This document shows, in pieces, positions 24,677 to 37,001 of a stretch of DNA of 64,000 nucleotides. Location of the stretch: contig NC_064217.1 of assembly GCF_023101765.2 (NCBI RefSeq), positions 868,001 through 932,000 on the forward strand. Reading direction: 5' to 3'. The position numbers were made by a program, and so were the translations under genes. Each line of letters opens with the position of its first letter. Positions within the stretch are counted from its first letter, which is position 1. The notes under the pieces were generated by a model. It made no database searches, had not been told where the DNA came from, and was given only the letters and a program-made list of their open reading frames with translations. Source of the DNA: Spodoptera frugiperda (taxonomy: Eukaryota > Arthropoda > Insecta > Lepidoptera > Noctuidae).

Positions 24677-25987
24677 TTTTTGTTTATTAAATCAAACTAA
24701 GTCTTTATTTTTAATCACTGTTTATTTAGGAACTTTTGACAATATGTTACGCCAGTTTTATTTGTAACTTGAAAACCAAATCTTTCAAAGTTCGACAATT
24801 TAGCAATCCGCAAATATGTTGTTTTGTAGTACCTAACAAATCCTATAAATCTGTGTACCAAAAACAAAAATAAAACAACACAACTTCTCTCACAAACTTT
24901 ATACGAGTACATGCAAATAATTTGTCTCTGTGACAAACACACGCCAAAAACGGTTGGTATTTCAAAAACAAAAGTCGAGCGCGCAAAATGGCTGCCTGTG
25001 TCGCTGACGATGACGTCACAAAACCCGTCAGTTTCGCATCAAAGTGAACATGATCAAAGAGCGAGTGAATGAATGAATGACTGACGTTCTTGCGATCCCA
25101 GCCAGTCACAGAAATGTTAAATCCATGGTAGGTATTGTAATAAGTTGGTTGGTAGTTGAGTAGTTGTCTGTTTGAAAACGTCTGTTAAGTTTGAAGCCTT
25201 TGTTTATCGTTGTGAGATAATTATTTGAATAAGAATAGTCGTTGAGAGTAGAGAGGCCAAAATATAGCTAAGTTTACCAATAGGCAAAGTTAATAAAAAA
25301 GTTTGTACCACCTAAATTAATACCCGGTGTCCCTGTAAAATGAAGAGGCTTTACCAAATTCTACTAATAACAGTTCATAAACAAAAGATAAAAACAATGA
25401 AAATATTAGATCTTTTTCGAAATAAAATGTCTAAAAATTATTCAATACAGTCACTTGACCTAACAATTAAACTCTGGAGCCTTGCAGATAGGAACACGCA
25501 TTCAATAACAGAAATAGCAATCCTATTCAACACAACGCACTTTCAAAAGGACAGCACATTGAATAGCAACCGAAATGCAACTGCACAGTCCTCGCAGTAC
25601 TTAGACTAAGCTGCTATAGTTTTTCAATGGTCTATAGAAATATGGCAGGATAGAATTGGCATCAATGGCGATTTGCTGAATGCATGCGTATTGACAATCG
25701 CGTGTCAGCGCTATACGCCAGAATACGCGTTTAAATATAAACATGCGCCTACAATTTACTATTAATGTACAGTAGTACTAAATAATTATGCAGAAGTTCC
25801 ATTTGTTTAATTGGTAGTTCGTATGAATTACGCCCAATTTGAATCAAACTGGACAACCGGCAACTTGCGATTATGACGTCAATTAATTAACAACTAAAAA
25901 ATCTGTATTTGTAGGAAGTTTGCACATGCTTTGCAATGTTGGCAAAAATTATATTTAACTTGGATTAATCTCAAAAATCTTAAAAGT

Positions 25988-26283
25988 TTTTTTTGATATA
26001 AGCCGGAAAATAATCAGACAGATCATCTGGTGGTCGCAATCGCCGCCGCTCATGGACACCAGAGGCGTAACAAGTGCGTTGCCGGCCTTTTGTGGGTTAC
26101 GAATTTAAGGGTTGTATAAATAAATAGGCAATCGGGGATTGGGAAGATTGGGGAGGGGGATAATTAGGCCTCCGGTACCTTCACTTATGCAACGAAACAC
26201 AACACTTTTCTGTCGTAGACGTCGGTTTTCTGTGAGGCCGTGGTATTACTCCTGTCTAGCCGACCCATTTCTGCTGAAAAATG
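25988..26283 (-). mobile_element. Family B repeat, full copy, inverted
   Basis: On + it starts with the T-rich tail and ATATAAGCCGG and ends in GACGTCGGTTTTCTGTGAGG ... CCGACCCATTTCTGC. It carries a small extra AAATAAATAG insertion in the middle. Confidence 0.7.
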
Positions 26284-27545
26284 TTTCTCCTATACTTAAA
26301 AGTAGTATTCATACAAAAATCAGTCTTCTGATTCACCTCTTTAATGTCAATTTTCTATCAAACCTCTAGAATACTCTAATACATTCTGGTAATGAGTCGA
26401 ATCGATTGACTTTTCCAAATAAATATTTGCTGATTCCATTAAATTAATTAATCGAAGCTATTTCGAATTGAGGACGGCTGTATCCGGTTGTTTTGACGTA
26501 AACGATTGATTTACAATGTAACCGAGAATCTATTTACCACTGATATTTGTGTATTTGGGAAATATATTATACAGGTATTCTTTAGGTAAATTGGATTTCG
26601 TCTATTCTTTTTCTATAATACATGCACTCTTTGTTCTGAAAATATCGAGCATGATTAAGTTGCTTTTCCATCAGAGACGTGCTATGATATGTTGCTGTGG
26701 ATGCGTATTCATTGGTACACATAGCTTAAGACTGATGGAAATGGATTCAGCTAAGCTATGTATAAACCTAAGCCAAATTGACCATACTGTTTTCGATTTT
26801 GCGCTTGGAAATACTCCTTTGGAGGTTCATCGTTATCTTGTCGACACCCTCTAGCAGTCCATTGCTGGACTATCAGTCTTCTCTACGTACATGGGAATCT
26901 CATAATGTTCACTTCTGATGAGTTTGAGATCGCAGTTTAAAAGGTTCAGGTTTATTAGCTTTTTGTCTCTGCCATAATGTGTGTTCCCTTAATCGGTTCT
27001 TACAACAAACGTGGGATGAGTAGGGGTGATAACAAATGCATTATTCCAGCCGTCACAATACAACTGAAAATGGCTATTAATTTTCATTTACCTTAATTTT
27101 CCTCCTTCCCACATTAGAAGGTAAAGGTTGTTCCATGAAATTCAGAAGCAACATGGTCTAATCAAAACATATTATGATCATAATTAGCACATGTTAGACA
27201 TACCGCATCTGGCTAGAGTCCAGTGATCAATCGCTGTATATATACTCGTACGTCGGTGGTTAGAGTTTAGGCTAAACTAATGAATTTGTCGTAATGATCG
27301 ATAACTGGTTTACGTGGGGAGATTAACCTGGAGGTCTATTTTTGGATGCAATTTGCGTAGTTTGTGTATTGGAAATACTGGAATCCGGTTCATAGTAAGT
27401 TTTAGGAAACAGTATGATAATACTATGATATGGTAATACTTCTTAATTTTTGTTCTAAGTAAAACCTTTCAAACGATTGTTGTTAGTTTTATTGTCACAA
27501 ATAGTACGTTTAAACAAGAGCGCGTCCGGCGATACCACAAGTATG

Positions 27546-27675
27546 AGTTAACTTTACGTTTAAAATAATCGAAATGAGAGTGCATTCAGCGCTCCAATTG
27601 ACCGGCTCGAATTAAGCAACCCATCAGTTCGCCGACCGTGCTCTTATTTCGATTACTTTAAACATAAAGCAAACT
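27546..27675. mobile_element. Hairpin MITE with 38-bp arms
   Basis: AGTTAACTTTACGTTTAAAA at the left is inverted as TTTAAACATAAAGCAAACT at the right. Arms 27,546-27,583 and 27,638-27,675; loop of 54 bases. Confidence 0.7.
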
Positions 27676-27981
27676 GGTACTAAGGGTACTGGACTATTTA
27701 GAATCAAGTTTCAAGTTACTCTGTACTTACGTATTGGATTTTTGGCTTTTGTAGTTCTAGTGTAGTGACCTATCACGTTTGACCTCTTGTCCTAACAAGA
27801 GGTCATGTCGCTGTGTATCTCATCACTCTCTCATTTTATTAGGATTCATTTTCACTAACGCCTGAATACGACGAAAACGAAACAAAATTTTCGGTTGTAC
27901 TTAAATATCGTTCTATCTCTGTCTTTTATAAAGAATTTGTTGTAGTGACAGAACCATTTCTGAGAGCGTCTATAAATTGAG

Positions 27982-28167
27982 TGCCTCACAGAAAACCGAC
28001 GTGAAACAACGCATGCGTTATATTTCATTGTTTGAACCCAAGACCAATCCCTGATTCCACAACAAACCTTAAATTTCTAAATTCCCAAAATATCGGCAAC
28101 GCACTAGTAATGCTTCTGGTGTTTCGTGTGTTCATGGACAGCGGCAATTGCTTAACATCGAGTGATC
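27982..28167 (+). repeat. Family B fragment (5' and middle)
   Basis: GCCTCACAGAAAACCGACGT to GGCAATTGCTTAACATCG; the outer head and tail are missing. Confidence 0.65.
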
Positions 28168-28169
28168 AA

Positions 28170-31100
28170 AAGAGTATTTGACCATAAGATTCTACATTTG
28201 ATTTCAGCATATTATGACTGGTAGCTCAAAGTTTAGTATGGTACACAATAAATTGCACTATTAAAAATTTTACTAAAACAAAATAGAAAATCAAACTCTG
28301 TCTACATTTCCAAACATCACACAAACATCTAATCCAACCTGCAAACTATCACAAACACTCACACATTGACACATCAGTTGCTAAGTCACAACGCCCGATT
28401 ATAAATAGGCACTTCTTAACTATTGAAAATACACACGAAAGCAGATTTAAGTGACAATTGCCGATATTTACAACACAATACACGAATGGAGGTCGGACGT
28501 TATCTCCGAGTTATCACTGCGAAGATCGTGTGAAATGTATGCACGCGTGTTTGGCTACACGTATGTCGTAGGTAGGTACTGACTTTTGAGTTAGGTGACG
28601 AAATCTTATGTACATAGATGTGCTATTATTAGAATGATAGTGTTGATGTGATTTGTATTGTACGTGATTTGAATAAAATAATGGTTAATAAAAATTTTAT
28701 TCTATGTAAAATTATATTTTTATGATGTTAATCCTTTTTATATTTCGTACATAACTACATAACAATGTATTTTTACTCTTTTGGTTTTGGAACTAAAACA
28801 TATCTTTTTCCTTTTCATAATAATAAGTGCCTGAAGATTTTTCTTGAGTATTTCTTTTCTATGAGTATCAAAAGTCCCACTTCAAACGGTCTGTTTTGTT
28901 TTGTATACGTATTTGTTAAGTAAGCATAGTTGGTACTAACGGTGTCTATCGTTTATTAGCAATGGATTTAATTGACAAATTAAAACCGTTAGCAAGCATT
29001 CTAAAATGGATGACAAGGGTACGGAGCAAGAATTCGCGGCGAACTAACAAGAATATTACAAAAAAGAACCACAATTCTGAAAACAAACGACTAGACTACA
29101 ACATAAATTATTCTCCGTCAAAATGAATTAAAATAATAAACAAACAACCGTGTTGTTACATTTATATTAGAAAGAACAAGTCAAGGTTTCTGAGGGCAAT
29201 AACTTGCTCGAGCATTGAACCGCCTCCCAATATTTATAGTAGAGATATTTCATCAGAGATTTACGTCCATCGGCTATCAAATCAGGCTTACGGAGGATTC
29301 CTTGCTAAACCCCTTTCTTTCCTCGAGGATATTTCCAGAAATCTTTCTCTTTATGGATAAATATTAGAGATAGGTTATTTTTCCTGCAACTCTTTATAGA
29401 ATTATAAGCTTCTACTTACTATAATTTTATTGTAAATTTCGTGAGACATACTAAATTAATTAGACAATCGCCGCGTCGTGTATCGCGGAATGCTGCTCAT
29501 GAATATGAGCCTTTAGCATGGCTTGAAACTAGTCGAGTTCCTCGTCAAACAATTACTTCTACTTACTTTTGCAAATAGGTAAGTGCTTGCCAATATTTAC
29601 CTGATCTTAAGTTTTCTGTCACTGTTTCTATTTCTATCGGTAGTATACTATATTAGCTTCGTGAGGCTATGCTTATTGTTGTGTCAATTTTGTAATAGCT
29701 GTTAGTTTTCCTAATATAAAACAAATAAATAATTAATTAATAGCCACAATCTCCAAACTAAACACTGCGATGAATGTTGAGCTCAATTTTATTGTCACCT
29801 TCAAAGTCAAATAGAGGGAGAGAGGCGGGGGGGGGGGAGAGATAAGCTATATATGAGTGAATTTGTCACCAATTTCTATTAACCAGATGTAAAAAGGGAT
29901 GTACTTAATGAGTTGGACTACCTTATAGTCCAACTTCTGACATAGTACTATCGGAAACATTCTAACAACAAATACAAAACACAAGTAAATAGATTAGATA
30001 AACACATCAGACAATAGAACTATTAACTACAGACACTAGGAAATCTATCTCCAGTACTAAGCCCTAATTAAGTAATTGAAACAATTACGCTGGACTACAA
30101 ATCGTGTGCTATGAGAATTAACACGTGGTAAGCTGTTTAGCTACGACCGAGTACAAGCGGTGGTTATCGATTATACGCTGCCCCATACAATCGATGCAGA
30201 CCACACTTTACTACGAGCGTCACTCGATTCATTGACGTCTCGATTAGCGATTATCGAGCTTTTTTGTGGGGTGATTTTTAATAATCTGCGTAGTTTAGCT
30301 CTGTGTAGTGATGATATATGTGTTAAGTGACTGGTATTGGATTGATGTGAAGAGCTGAAGATTGAGGAGTATGTTTTGGAGAGGCTCCAGAGAGTCCAGG
30401 AGTGGACGACAGAATGTTTGGCTCAAAATTATTACTACAATATTTATCAATACGGTACTGTGATTCTAATGTTTGATCAATTAAGTAGTGTCTTGTGGAA
30501 AACTGAAGTAATACAGAGTCTACCTAATTGAACCTGACATTTTATCAATAGGCTTAGCCCCAAACACGTTTATCTTATAACTTGACATTATATTCAAAAC
30601 ATGCCGCCTCCGCCTTTTAATTCCCTAAATCCCCTTTCGGATGTTTTGTTATGTAGGGACCGTATCTGTCATCGACCGCTGTAACCTTTGAACTGAAACA
30701 GGGGTGTGAAATATCATCGCGTTTCAAAGGTTACTGAAACTTACAACTATTATCACGTAGACATTACGCAAATATAAGGAAATTTGGAAGGGTTGGCAGA
30801 CAGTGTACCCATTTTTGAGTTATGTTTGAGCTCTGTATAATAATACCTACGGTATTAAGTCCACTTTATGTACAAATTTTTGTGGTGGATGAAGTGTTTT
30901 AAATAAATAAATAATCAAAACCTGTCGCCATTTATGACGGCGGCGACACGCCCGCTCAAGCGTAAGCGATACAACATCGCATTGCTCGCCGTCGGTGCAC
31001 CGATTGCAAGCTTGCAACTAGCGGTAGTCACAAGTCTTGCCTAAGCCGAGCTTGTTAAATCTGCTTTGACCTTAAAACCACCACCTAAGCCTTTTTGATA

Positions 31101-31830
31101 AAAAAATAAATTCCAAATTCCACACTTTATTCATCTTATTACCTTAATGTTTCTCAAATAGACTTCCTACAAGACATCAAAAAAACAGTCATTCATTATT
31201 TGACTGATAAGCCATTATGTTTCCTTTTCATGACTTATCATCATCTCCCCCTATTCCAATTCCAATGGCTATATAGTTATCACTGGCTTACATATGATTT
31301 ACGGCCATATTATGATTAATAGCATGATAGTGCAACTTCTGACAGAACTGTCTTTGTAATTGTAACAAATGGCAGTTCCCGAATCGTAGGAAGTTTATTA
31401 GATGCAAGTTTTGATAAGGGGCTTTGTAACTTTTGTAAGTAAGAAGCAATTAGAATTGACTTCTAGAAGTTTTCGTGGGTCCGCCTTGTTTTTGATTTGA
31501 TGCAATTAAGTTAAAAAACCTTCATCATTTAATGAAATGAATTTATATTTTCGCCTCACTTATATTACGCCTCCCACAATAGGCGAGGCGAGAGGGAGTG
31601 TCAGACTCTTACTAGCTAAAAACCGCCCCGTTCCTACTCATATATTACGTAACATATATTATGCCTACTAAACTTGTACATCTAACAGAAGACAAATCTT
31701 TTACCAACTACCAGACATTACCGAGAATTTTCGATATCAAAAACCTAATCAATAAAACATGACCAATTCAGTCACGAAATCTACTCTTATTTAATAGACT
31801 TCTACATATCTAACAGAAGACACATCATTT
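28170..31830. other. Non-coding
   Basis: AT-rich DNA with a family C fragment (29,470-29,575), a purine-rich G9 tract at about 29,829, a GC-rich block at 30,930-31,060 (ACGGCGGCGACACGCCCGCT) of unknown nature, and a LINE-tail fragment at 31,560-31,645. No gene is seen. Confidence 0.5.
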
Positions 31831-31838
31831 ACCAACTG

Positions 31839-32121
31839 TGGGAGAGCCATAGCTTCGGCAGATTTATCCATATCAAAAACCGGATTGATACCACGGCCTC
31901 ATATAAAACCGATAAGCATACACTTGCGTTGCTGTTTCGTTGTACTGAGTGAGGTTACCGGAACATGTATCCCAATCTTCCCCATCCCCGATTCCCGAAC
32001 ATAAATTCCTTCGGCAACGCACTTGTAACGCCTTTGGTGTTTAGTTCCATGGGCGGCGGCGATTGCTTACATCAGGTAATACGTCTTACTGCCGGCTTGT
32101 TCCATTTAAAAAAAAAAAAAA
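31839..32121 (+). mobile_element. Family B repeat, full copy with A13 tail
   Basis: GTGGGAGAGCCATAGCTTCG to CCGGCTTGTTCCATTT followed by A13. Its left part contains ATATCAAAAACC, which also occurs in the flanking unit at about 31,733, so it has been rearranged with its neighbourhood. Confidence 0.7.
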
Positions 32122-32124
32122 CAT

Positions 32125-34270
32125 TACATCACTTAATAAATTATCAAAATACTACCTCCCAACCACTTAAAACAAACATCCATAACACATAGTTTCCTCT
32201 CTATAAAACCATCCATCTTGCATCTTTAAAACAGTTGCTAACTCGCCAACGGTAATGGGACCCTAGTTATGGTCCCCTGTTTAATTCAATTAGCCCATTC
32301 ATGAGTACCTCAGGGGCCGAGATGGAGCACGCTGGTTAAATAAACGACCAACTGAATGCAAATACTAAGATAGCCAAATTAACTTACTAAAGGATTTCAC
32401 GTAGATGCGATCCAATTTTCGTGAACCTGAGAATTTCTTAAGTAAATACTTATAGAAAGAGTGATTTGAATTTTGTGGTTATTGCTCGAGTTTTGAAAGT
32501 GGCCGTCTTTTGTGCTGTTTTGTGCATTTATTTGCCTGACTCCTTTTTTTGACATTGCCGTGGTAATGCATACATACATAACCTCACGTGTCTCTCCCAT
32601 GGGGCTAGGCAGAGACTATGGAACTCCAAATGCTACGAATGTTACGTACCTCTTTCGATACTTTTAATTTGGCCCTTCTTGAATATATCGCCAATCTGGT
32701 CGATATATCGTGCGTGTCCGTCTATGGCGCCCTCTGTAGACGGTCCCATTCATATCCCCGCTGTATATTTCTTTCGTAAATCTATTTGCATTCTTCTACA
32801 AGTCCAAACCATCGTAACATTCCCTTTTCAATGTTTGTTACTACGTCGTTAATGTTTATTTTATTATGAGTAATATTTATTTTAATTATTATTTAACTAC
32901 TTTTTTTATTTCTAGGGTTTATTTTAAATAAAAATATCACGAAAGTAAGACATTATTTATGTAAACTCGACACAGATAAATTCTTCTTCCGGAAAATCTT
33001 CAATCAAATTAGTGTAATTTAATATTCTGGCCTTGGGTCTTGAATGAACAACAGCCTTATCTAATTAGTAATAGCAACGATAGGAAAGCTGCCAACAGAC
33101 TTCCAATCTTCTATTTCAAATCTACTTCCAGCATATAGTATAGTATGCTGTATGATAGACCGCATTATCAAGACCACACATGTACATGTGAAACATGACC
33201 ACAGAAGGCACATCTGTATTGTTACCACATTATGGTCAAAGCAGGAACTGTCATTTACATTGTGTACCACACACACAATTCTACTACAAGATAGGATACC
33301 TAATTTATAGTCCTAGTGCTACCAGAGACCTGAGACAACGTACCAGGTACTTATACTCAAATTTAGAAGGAGTTTTAGTCAGTAAAAGTCTATTGCTCTT
33401 CTTCCCTCCCGCCTTACCCAAGGCGGGAAAGTCATTGGATATTTTCACACTCAAAAAAAAAGTGCTACCAGAGACGACTCCATTATCACACACAAAGCCC
33501 AAATCTAGTACATATTCATAATAAAAAAAAACACTATTTCGAAAAAGGTTCTGTTCTATTCGATGATTGAACTTGAAACCTCAGTAACACGACCAGTGAT
33601 CTCAACAAATAGGACCTGTAGCTAGGTAAATAGTGATAGCTACTCGTATATTCTTGTTACCTCCACACTTTCCTTCTTCCCTGGTACAATTTACGTGGGT
33701 TGATGGGCACGAGATTGAAATCTGATTAGATTATTCCGTTTTATTACGTGATCTTCATATAAAATTCTGTGTGTAGTTATAGAGGTCGACATTAGGCATT
33801 TTTTGCGTAGTTGACATGAGAGGCGGCCTAATGGCGTCTGTGATCTAGGCTGCCAGATATTGTTAAGGATCTTTTTATGTACGTAACGTATTGTCTTGTC
33901 TTTCATCAGCAAGTTTTGGGAATTCTTCGAAATGTTCTTTCTTTCTTAGTTTTATGACCCTTTATTTTTTATGACGGGTGGAAAACTTCAAAAGTTGGGG
34001 ACAAAAGACTAGGAAGTATGGGTTTTTTTACCTCACTTAAACCATCGGTTGACCACCTTCAGTACCTGTAAGCGGCTAATCCTTAGGAAGACGTGCTTCT
34101 CTCATGAACCTCATATTGTCATATTGTGAGAATACCTATAACATATAAAAAAATTTGCTCAGTTAGAAACTGCTATAACAGCCACCTTAGGTATATCCAG
34201 TTCTCTTTATAAAACCTAAATGAGATTTACAATTTACAATTTAAGTGAACCTTATATACCAACGAATATA
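32125..34270. other. Non-coding
   Basis: A LINE-tail fragment with A tract lies at 33,375-33,460 (CCCGCCTTACCCAAGGCGGG). Otherwise there is nothing I recognise; the frames of up to 108 codons here are unsupported. Confidence 0.5.
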
Positions 34271-34273
34271 ATA

Positions 34274-34288
34274 GGGTATATGCGCATG
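34274..34288 (+). repeat. Left terminal inverted repeat of the SWIM/THAP transposon
   Basis: GGGTATATGCGCATG, preceded by TA. It pairs with 36,454-36,467 apart from a two-base gap. Confidence 0.7.
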
Positions 34289-34462
34289 ATTCAAATAACG
34301 ATAATTTTTTTTCATATAATCTCTTTTCCTTTAGATTTATAAATCTATCAATAATTTTCAATATAATTTTGTTTTGAATAAGAAAATAATTATTGCAAAA
34401 TGCACAAAATAAGCGGGAAATTCAAATTAGTTGAAACGCATTGCTATTGGTCAGAGTAGTTT

Positions 34463-34485
34463 GTGACGTCAAAGTCTATAATAAC
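34463..34485 (+). repeat. Subterminal inverted repeat, left copy
   Basis: These 23 bases, starting GTGACGTCAAAGTC, are perfectly inverted at 36,277-36,299. They contain a CRE-like TGACGTCA core. Lying about 120 bases before the start of the + gene and 80 bases before the - gene, they could be transposase sites, shared promoter elements, or both. Confidence 0.75.
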
Positions 34486-34601
34486 AAATATCAACAAGTG
34501 CTATTGTTGAATGCTTGCAACGAAATTCAGTTTTTTTGTGATTTTGAGTTGATATTGAAGTGATATTGTTTCGTAAAAGAGTGGCAGGAAAGTCACAGGA
34601 A

Positions 34602-35993
34602 ATGACTGATATTGGTTACGTCAAGGCACAATCGGACAATCTTCCAAAAATTGATGTGTTTATGATGAACGCGTATTTCACATCAAATTCGGATTTTACG
34701 TCTACTGAAATAAAAGGAGTGAAAGCAGCAAGGTAATTACACAATAAATATTATATTTATTTGGTTTTCGACGCCTTCTTTGGATAATTTTTACCTATAA
34801 GTAAATAGAAATAGCCTGGAAATAACATAACCTTAAAATGCGAATGGGAGAACATTTTAAGGTTATTTATTGTATTGTGTGAAAAACATATTATCTGAAG
34901 CTGAGGCTGCTTTGTATCATTAACTTGACACTTTGCTTGAGTATAAGTGGCGTGCCTTGCACTCCCTCAAGTTCTCATAAGTACATAGGCTGAGGCTTAT
35001 GTCCACGGTTGGACATAGGGCTCAGCCTTTGTCCAGCACTGGACTAACACGGGATGATGGTGATGATGATGACTGCTTGAACTGCTAGCGATCACTGCAC
35101 TTTCATTAAGTACTTTATGGTATCAAAATACCTTATTAGATGAAAACGCTTTTCCGGTAGGTAAAACCAAAACTCGATTGTATGTACCTATTTCTAGATG
35201 GTTTTATTTTTTATAGATCTGCACGAGAAACATATGGAGATTCTGCAGTTGGATATGTACAAGTGAAACGGGAGGGTAATATATGCACTGTGAAGGCTCG
35301 AATAACTCCAGAACACAATGTCCGACAGAAGTGTTATTCTGTAACACTTGTGTGTGATGAGGCTGAAGAAACTGTTTTATCAGTACAATGTGAAGACTGT
35401 GCAGCTCACAAGGGTAGGTAACAGTATTTATTTTTTGTTTATTATGTGATTTTTGTGTTAAGTACTATTGTGTTTAGATGTTAGAGCAAAAATTTTTTGA
35501 ATCATTGTTATTGAATACCAACCTACATAAAGAATATTATTTTACAGGAGGGTGTAAACATGCCATTGCCTTTTTAGCCTGGGTACATAGACGCAGTGAA
35601 GAGCCACCTTCCACCAGTATTGAATGCTACTGGAAAAAGTCAAAATTGTCATCAGTGGGCACAAGTCTTAAATTTATTAAGGCGAAGGATATGTGTGACA
35701 TACCCAAGAAGCAGCCACAACCTGTATGCGATGCTAATATAGCACAGGCTTCAACTTCTAGCGGGGAAAGTTTCTTGTCTCTTTTAATAAAATATAGTAA
35801 AGAAGTTGGTGACACAGACAATCAACTGACGAAATATTATAATGAACCCAGCGATATTGAAAAACTATCCATTCATTATTTGGTTAGTATGGTGCAGGAG
35901 GACAAACCAAAGACCCCTCAAGAGTTTATTGACTATTGTAAGAAACAAATGCATACAAAAATGTGTAATGAAGCTGCACAAGCAATATATTGA
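34602..35993 (+). CDS. SWIM zinc-finger transposon protein, three exons, lacking its nuclease domain
   Basis: I read three exons: 34,602-34,732 (donor GTAATT), 35,217-35,413 (acceptor TTTTTTATAG, donor GTAGGT) and 35,548-35,993 (acceptor TTATTTTACAG). The frames join cleanly to about 257 residues. The start is MTDIGYVKAQSDNL; no upstream ATG lies in frame. Across the second junction the sequence reads CEDCAAHKGGCKHAIAF, a SWIM-type zinc finger split by the intron. The third exon ends with a conserved-looking helical segment (TPQEFIDYCKKQMH) and stops at MCNEAAQAIY. In related insect proteins a YqaJ-type exonuclease domain usually follows here; it is missing, and AT-rich sequence begins instead. 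The remaining piece could at most bind nucleic acid or protein. The first intron contains a LINE-tail fragment (34,985-35,050). Family assignment comes from recollection of the domain pairing and element layout. Confidence 0.7.
34985..35060 (+). repeat. LINE 3' tail fragment inside the transposon intron
   Basis: GTCCAGCACTGGACTAACAC followed by GATGATGGTGATGATGATGA, the usual end of a moth CR1/Jockey-type LINE. Similar pieces lie at 37,896-37,935 and, inverted, at 6,061-6,122 and 54,415-54,475. Confidence 0.5.
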
Positions 35994-36049
35994 TGATTAA
36001 TATATATTGATATATAAATACAATATATTAATATATATTGATGGAGATA

Positions 36050-36200
36050 TCATGTCCCTTTTCATGATTTTGCACCACTTTCTCCTTACGTCCTCACCTC
36101 TCGGGACAAGAAAAAATACTTTATTTGGTGCATTTCTATTTGTATTTTTACACTTGGGCACGATACAATATTTAAAAGTCGGTTTACTATCCTGTTGCAT
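36050..36200 (-). pseudogene. THAP-domain transposase, N-terminal fragment
   Basis: The ATG at 36,200 opens a 67-codon frame, of which only the first 50 or so look real. YCIVPKCKNTNRNAPNKVFF has the CX4C pair, followed by FLVPRGEDVRRKWCKIMKRD with the conserved Trp and basic helix of a THAP (C2CH) DNA-binding domain. The second zinc-binding pair (C..H) and the whole catalytic part are missing: after KRD the frame enters AT-rich sequence and stops at 35,997. In complete transposons of this kind the THAP domain binds the transposon ends. It faces the SWIM gene, as expected for a two-gene element with inward transcription. A host THAP gene is unlikely because the fragment lies inside the inverted ends. 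Confidence 0.7.
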
Positions 36201-36276
36201 TATGTAATTGAAGTGAATTCACGTAAAACACGAAATATATACAAATTATGACCCAAAACACTTTGCAGTTTCAACT

Positions 36277-36299
36277 GTTATTATAGACTTTGACGTCAC
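36277..36299 (-). repeat. Subterminal inverted repeat, right copy
   Basis: This is an exact inverted copy of 34,463-34,485, upstream of the THAP reading frame. Confidence 0.75.
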
Positions 36300-36453
36300 G
36301 CGAGCGCGCCAAAATGACGGTCGTTTAAAATGCTGTTACGAATCTATTATTTTAAAACTGCTTTTTTTACCCGAATTCCTTTTTTTTTTGGTGCTGGTTT
36401 TTTTTAACATTTATATAATGATGTAAATTACCATTTAAAAACATTTAAAAAAT

Positions 36454-36467
36454 ACATGCATATACCC
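36454..36467 (-). repeat. Right terminal inverted repeat of the SWIM/THAP transposon
   Basis: This is the reverse complement of GGGTATATGC followed by ATGT, and it is followed by TA. Confidence 0.7.
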
Positions 36468-37001
36468 TATTACCGCTAACCCGTTCAACGCCACTTAGAA
36501 ACAAAACCTACCTATGTAGAATAAAATACCATTTTGTAATTTTATACAAAAAGGTTATATGAAACTGTAGCAACATTTTAATTTCGTTAATGAACTTGGA
36601 AATAATTAGAATGTTCTAGGTACCTCTCGGGATGGACTCTCGTTTGAAATATATCTTGATATAAATCTTCATTTCTGTAGAGGACCCTAGGGCTTAATGA
36701 TTTTGTGGTTTAGTAGTCTCCGTCTTAGCTGGTGACGTATTGTCGCTTCAGTTGATCTACAATTTATTAGCTTGGCTTGTTACGTAGTAATAGGATATTT
36801 TGTAGTAACTTTTTTATACGGCAACAATGACAAAAAAGCACACGGCTCACATGATGGTAAGTGATTACCGTGGCCCATGAACGCTTGCAACTTATTTTAT
36901 AGTAACTTATTAACTACATTCTAATTAAGCATACAGCATTACATTGTCACATGAATTATTCGAGAAAGCCTCTAACAGTTTCTAGTCACACCGGACCCTT
37001 A

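Larger units (their letters stand above)
34274..36467. mobile_element. TA-flanked DNA transposon with SWIM and THAP genes (ISL2EU-like, deleted)
   Basis: The element begins GGGTATATGC at 34,274 and ends GCATATACCC at 36,467, with TA on both sides (34,272-34,273 and 36,468-36,469). Further in, a perfect 23-bp inverted repeat containing GTGACGTCAAAG lies at 34,463-34,485 and 36,277-36,299. Each sits just upstream of one of two convergent genes: a three-exon SWIM-finger gene on + and a THAP-domain gene on -. As I recall them, ISL2EU transposons (of the group including PIF/Harbinger) have TA duplications, a THAP-containing transposase and a second protein with a YqaJ nuclease domain, which fits this layout. 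Both genes end abruptly where they meet in AT-rich DNA at about 35,994-36,050, so this is an internally deleted, non-autonomous copy. Confidence 0.75.

Noticed and set aside
24988..25047. Short frame MAACVADDDVTK on +
   Set aside because: A good-looking ATG but only 19 codons, no splice donor at its end and no similarity.
30938..31070. GC-rich block as a coding exon
   Set aside because: No open frame with consistent splice sites; it may be an LTR or repeat fragment but nothing confirms that.
36050..36200. Host THAP-domain gene
   Set aside because: It lies inside the transposon's inverted ends and loses the second half of its zinc site.
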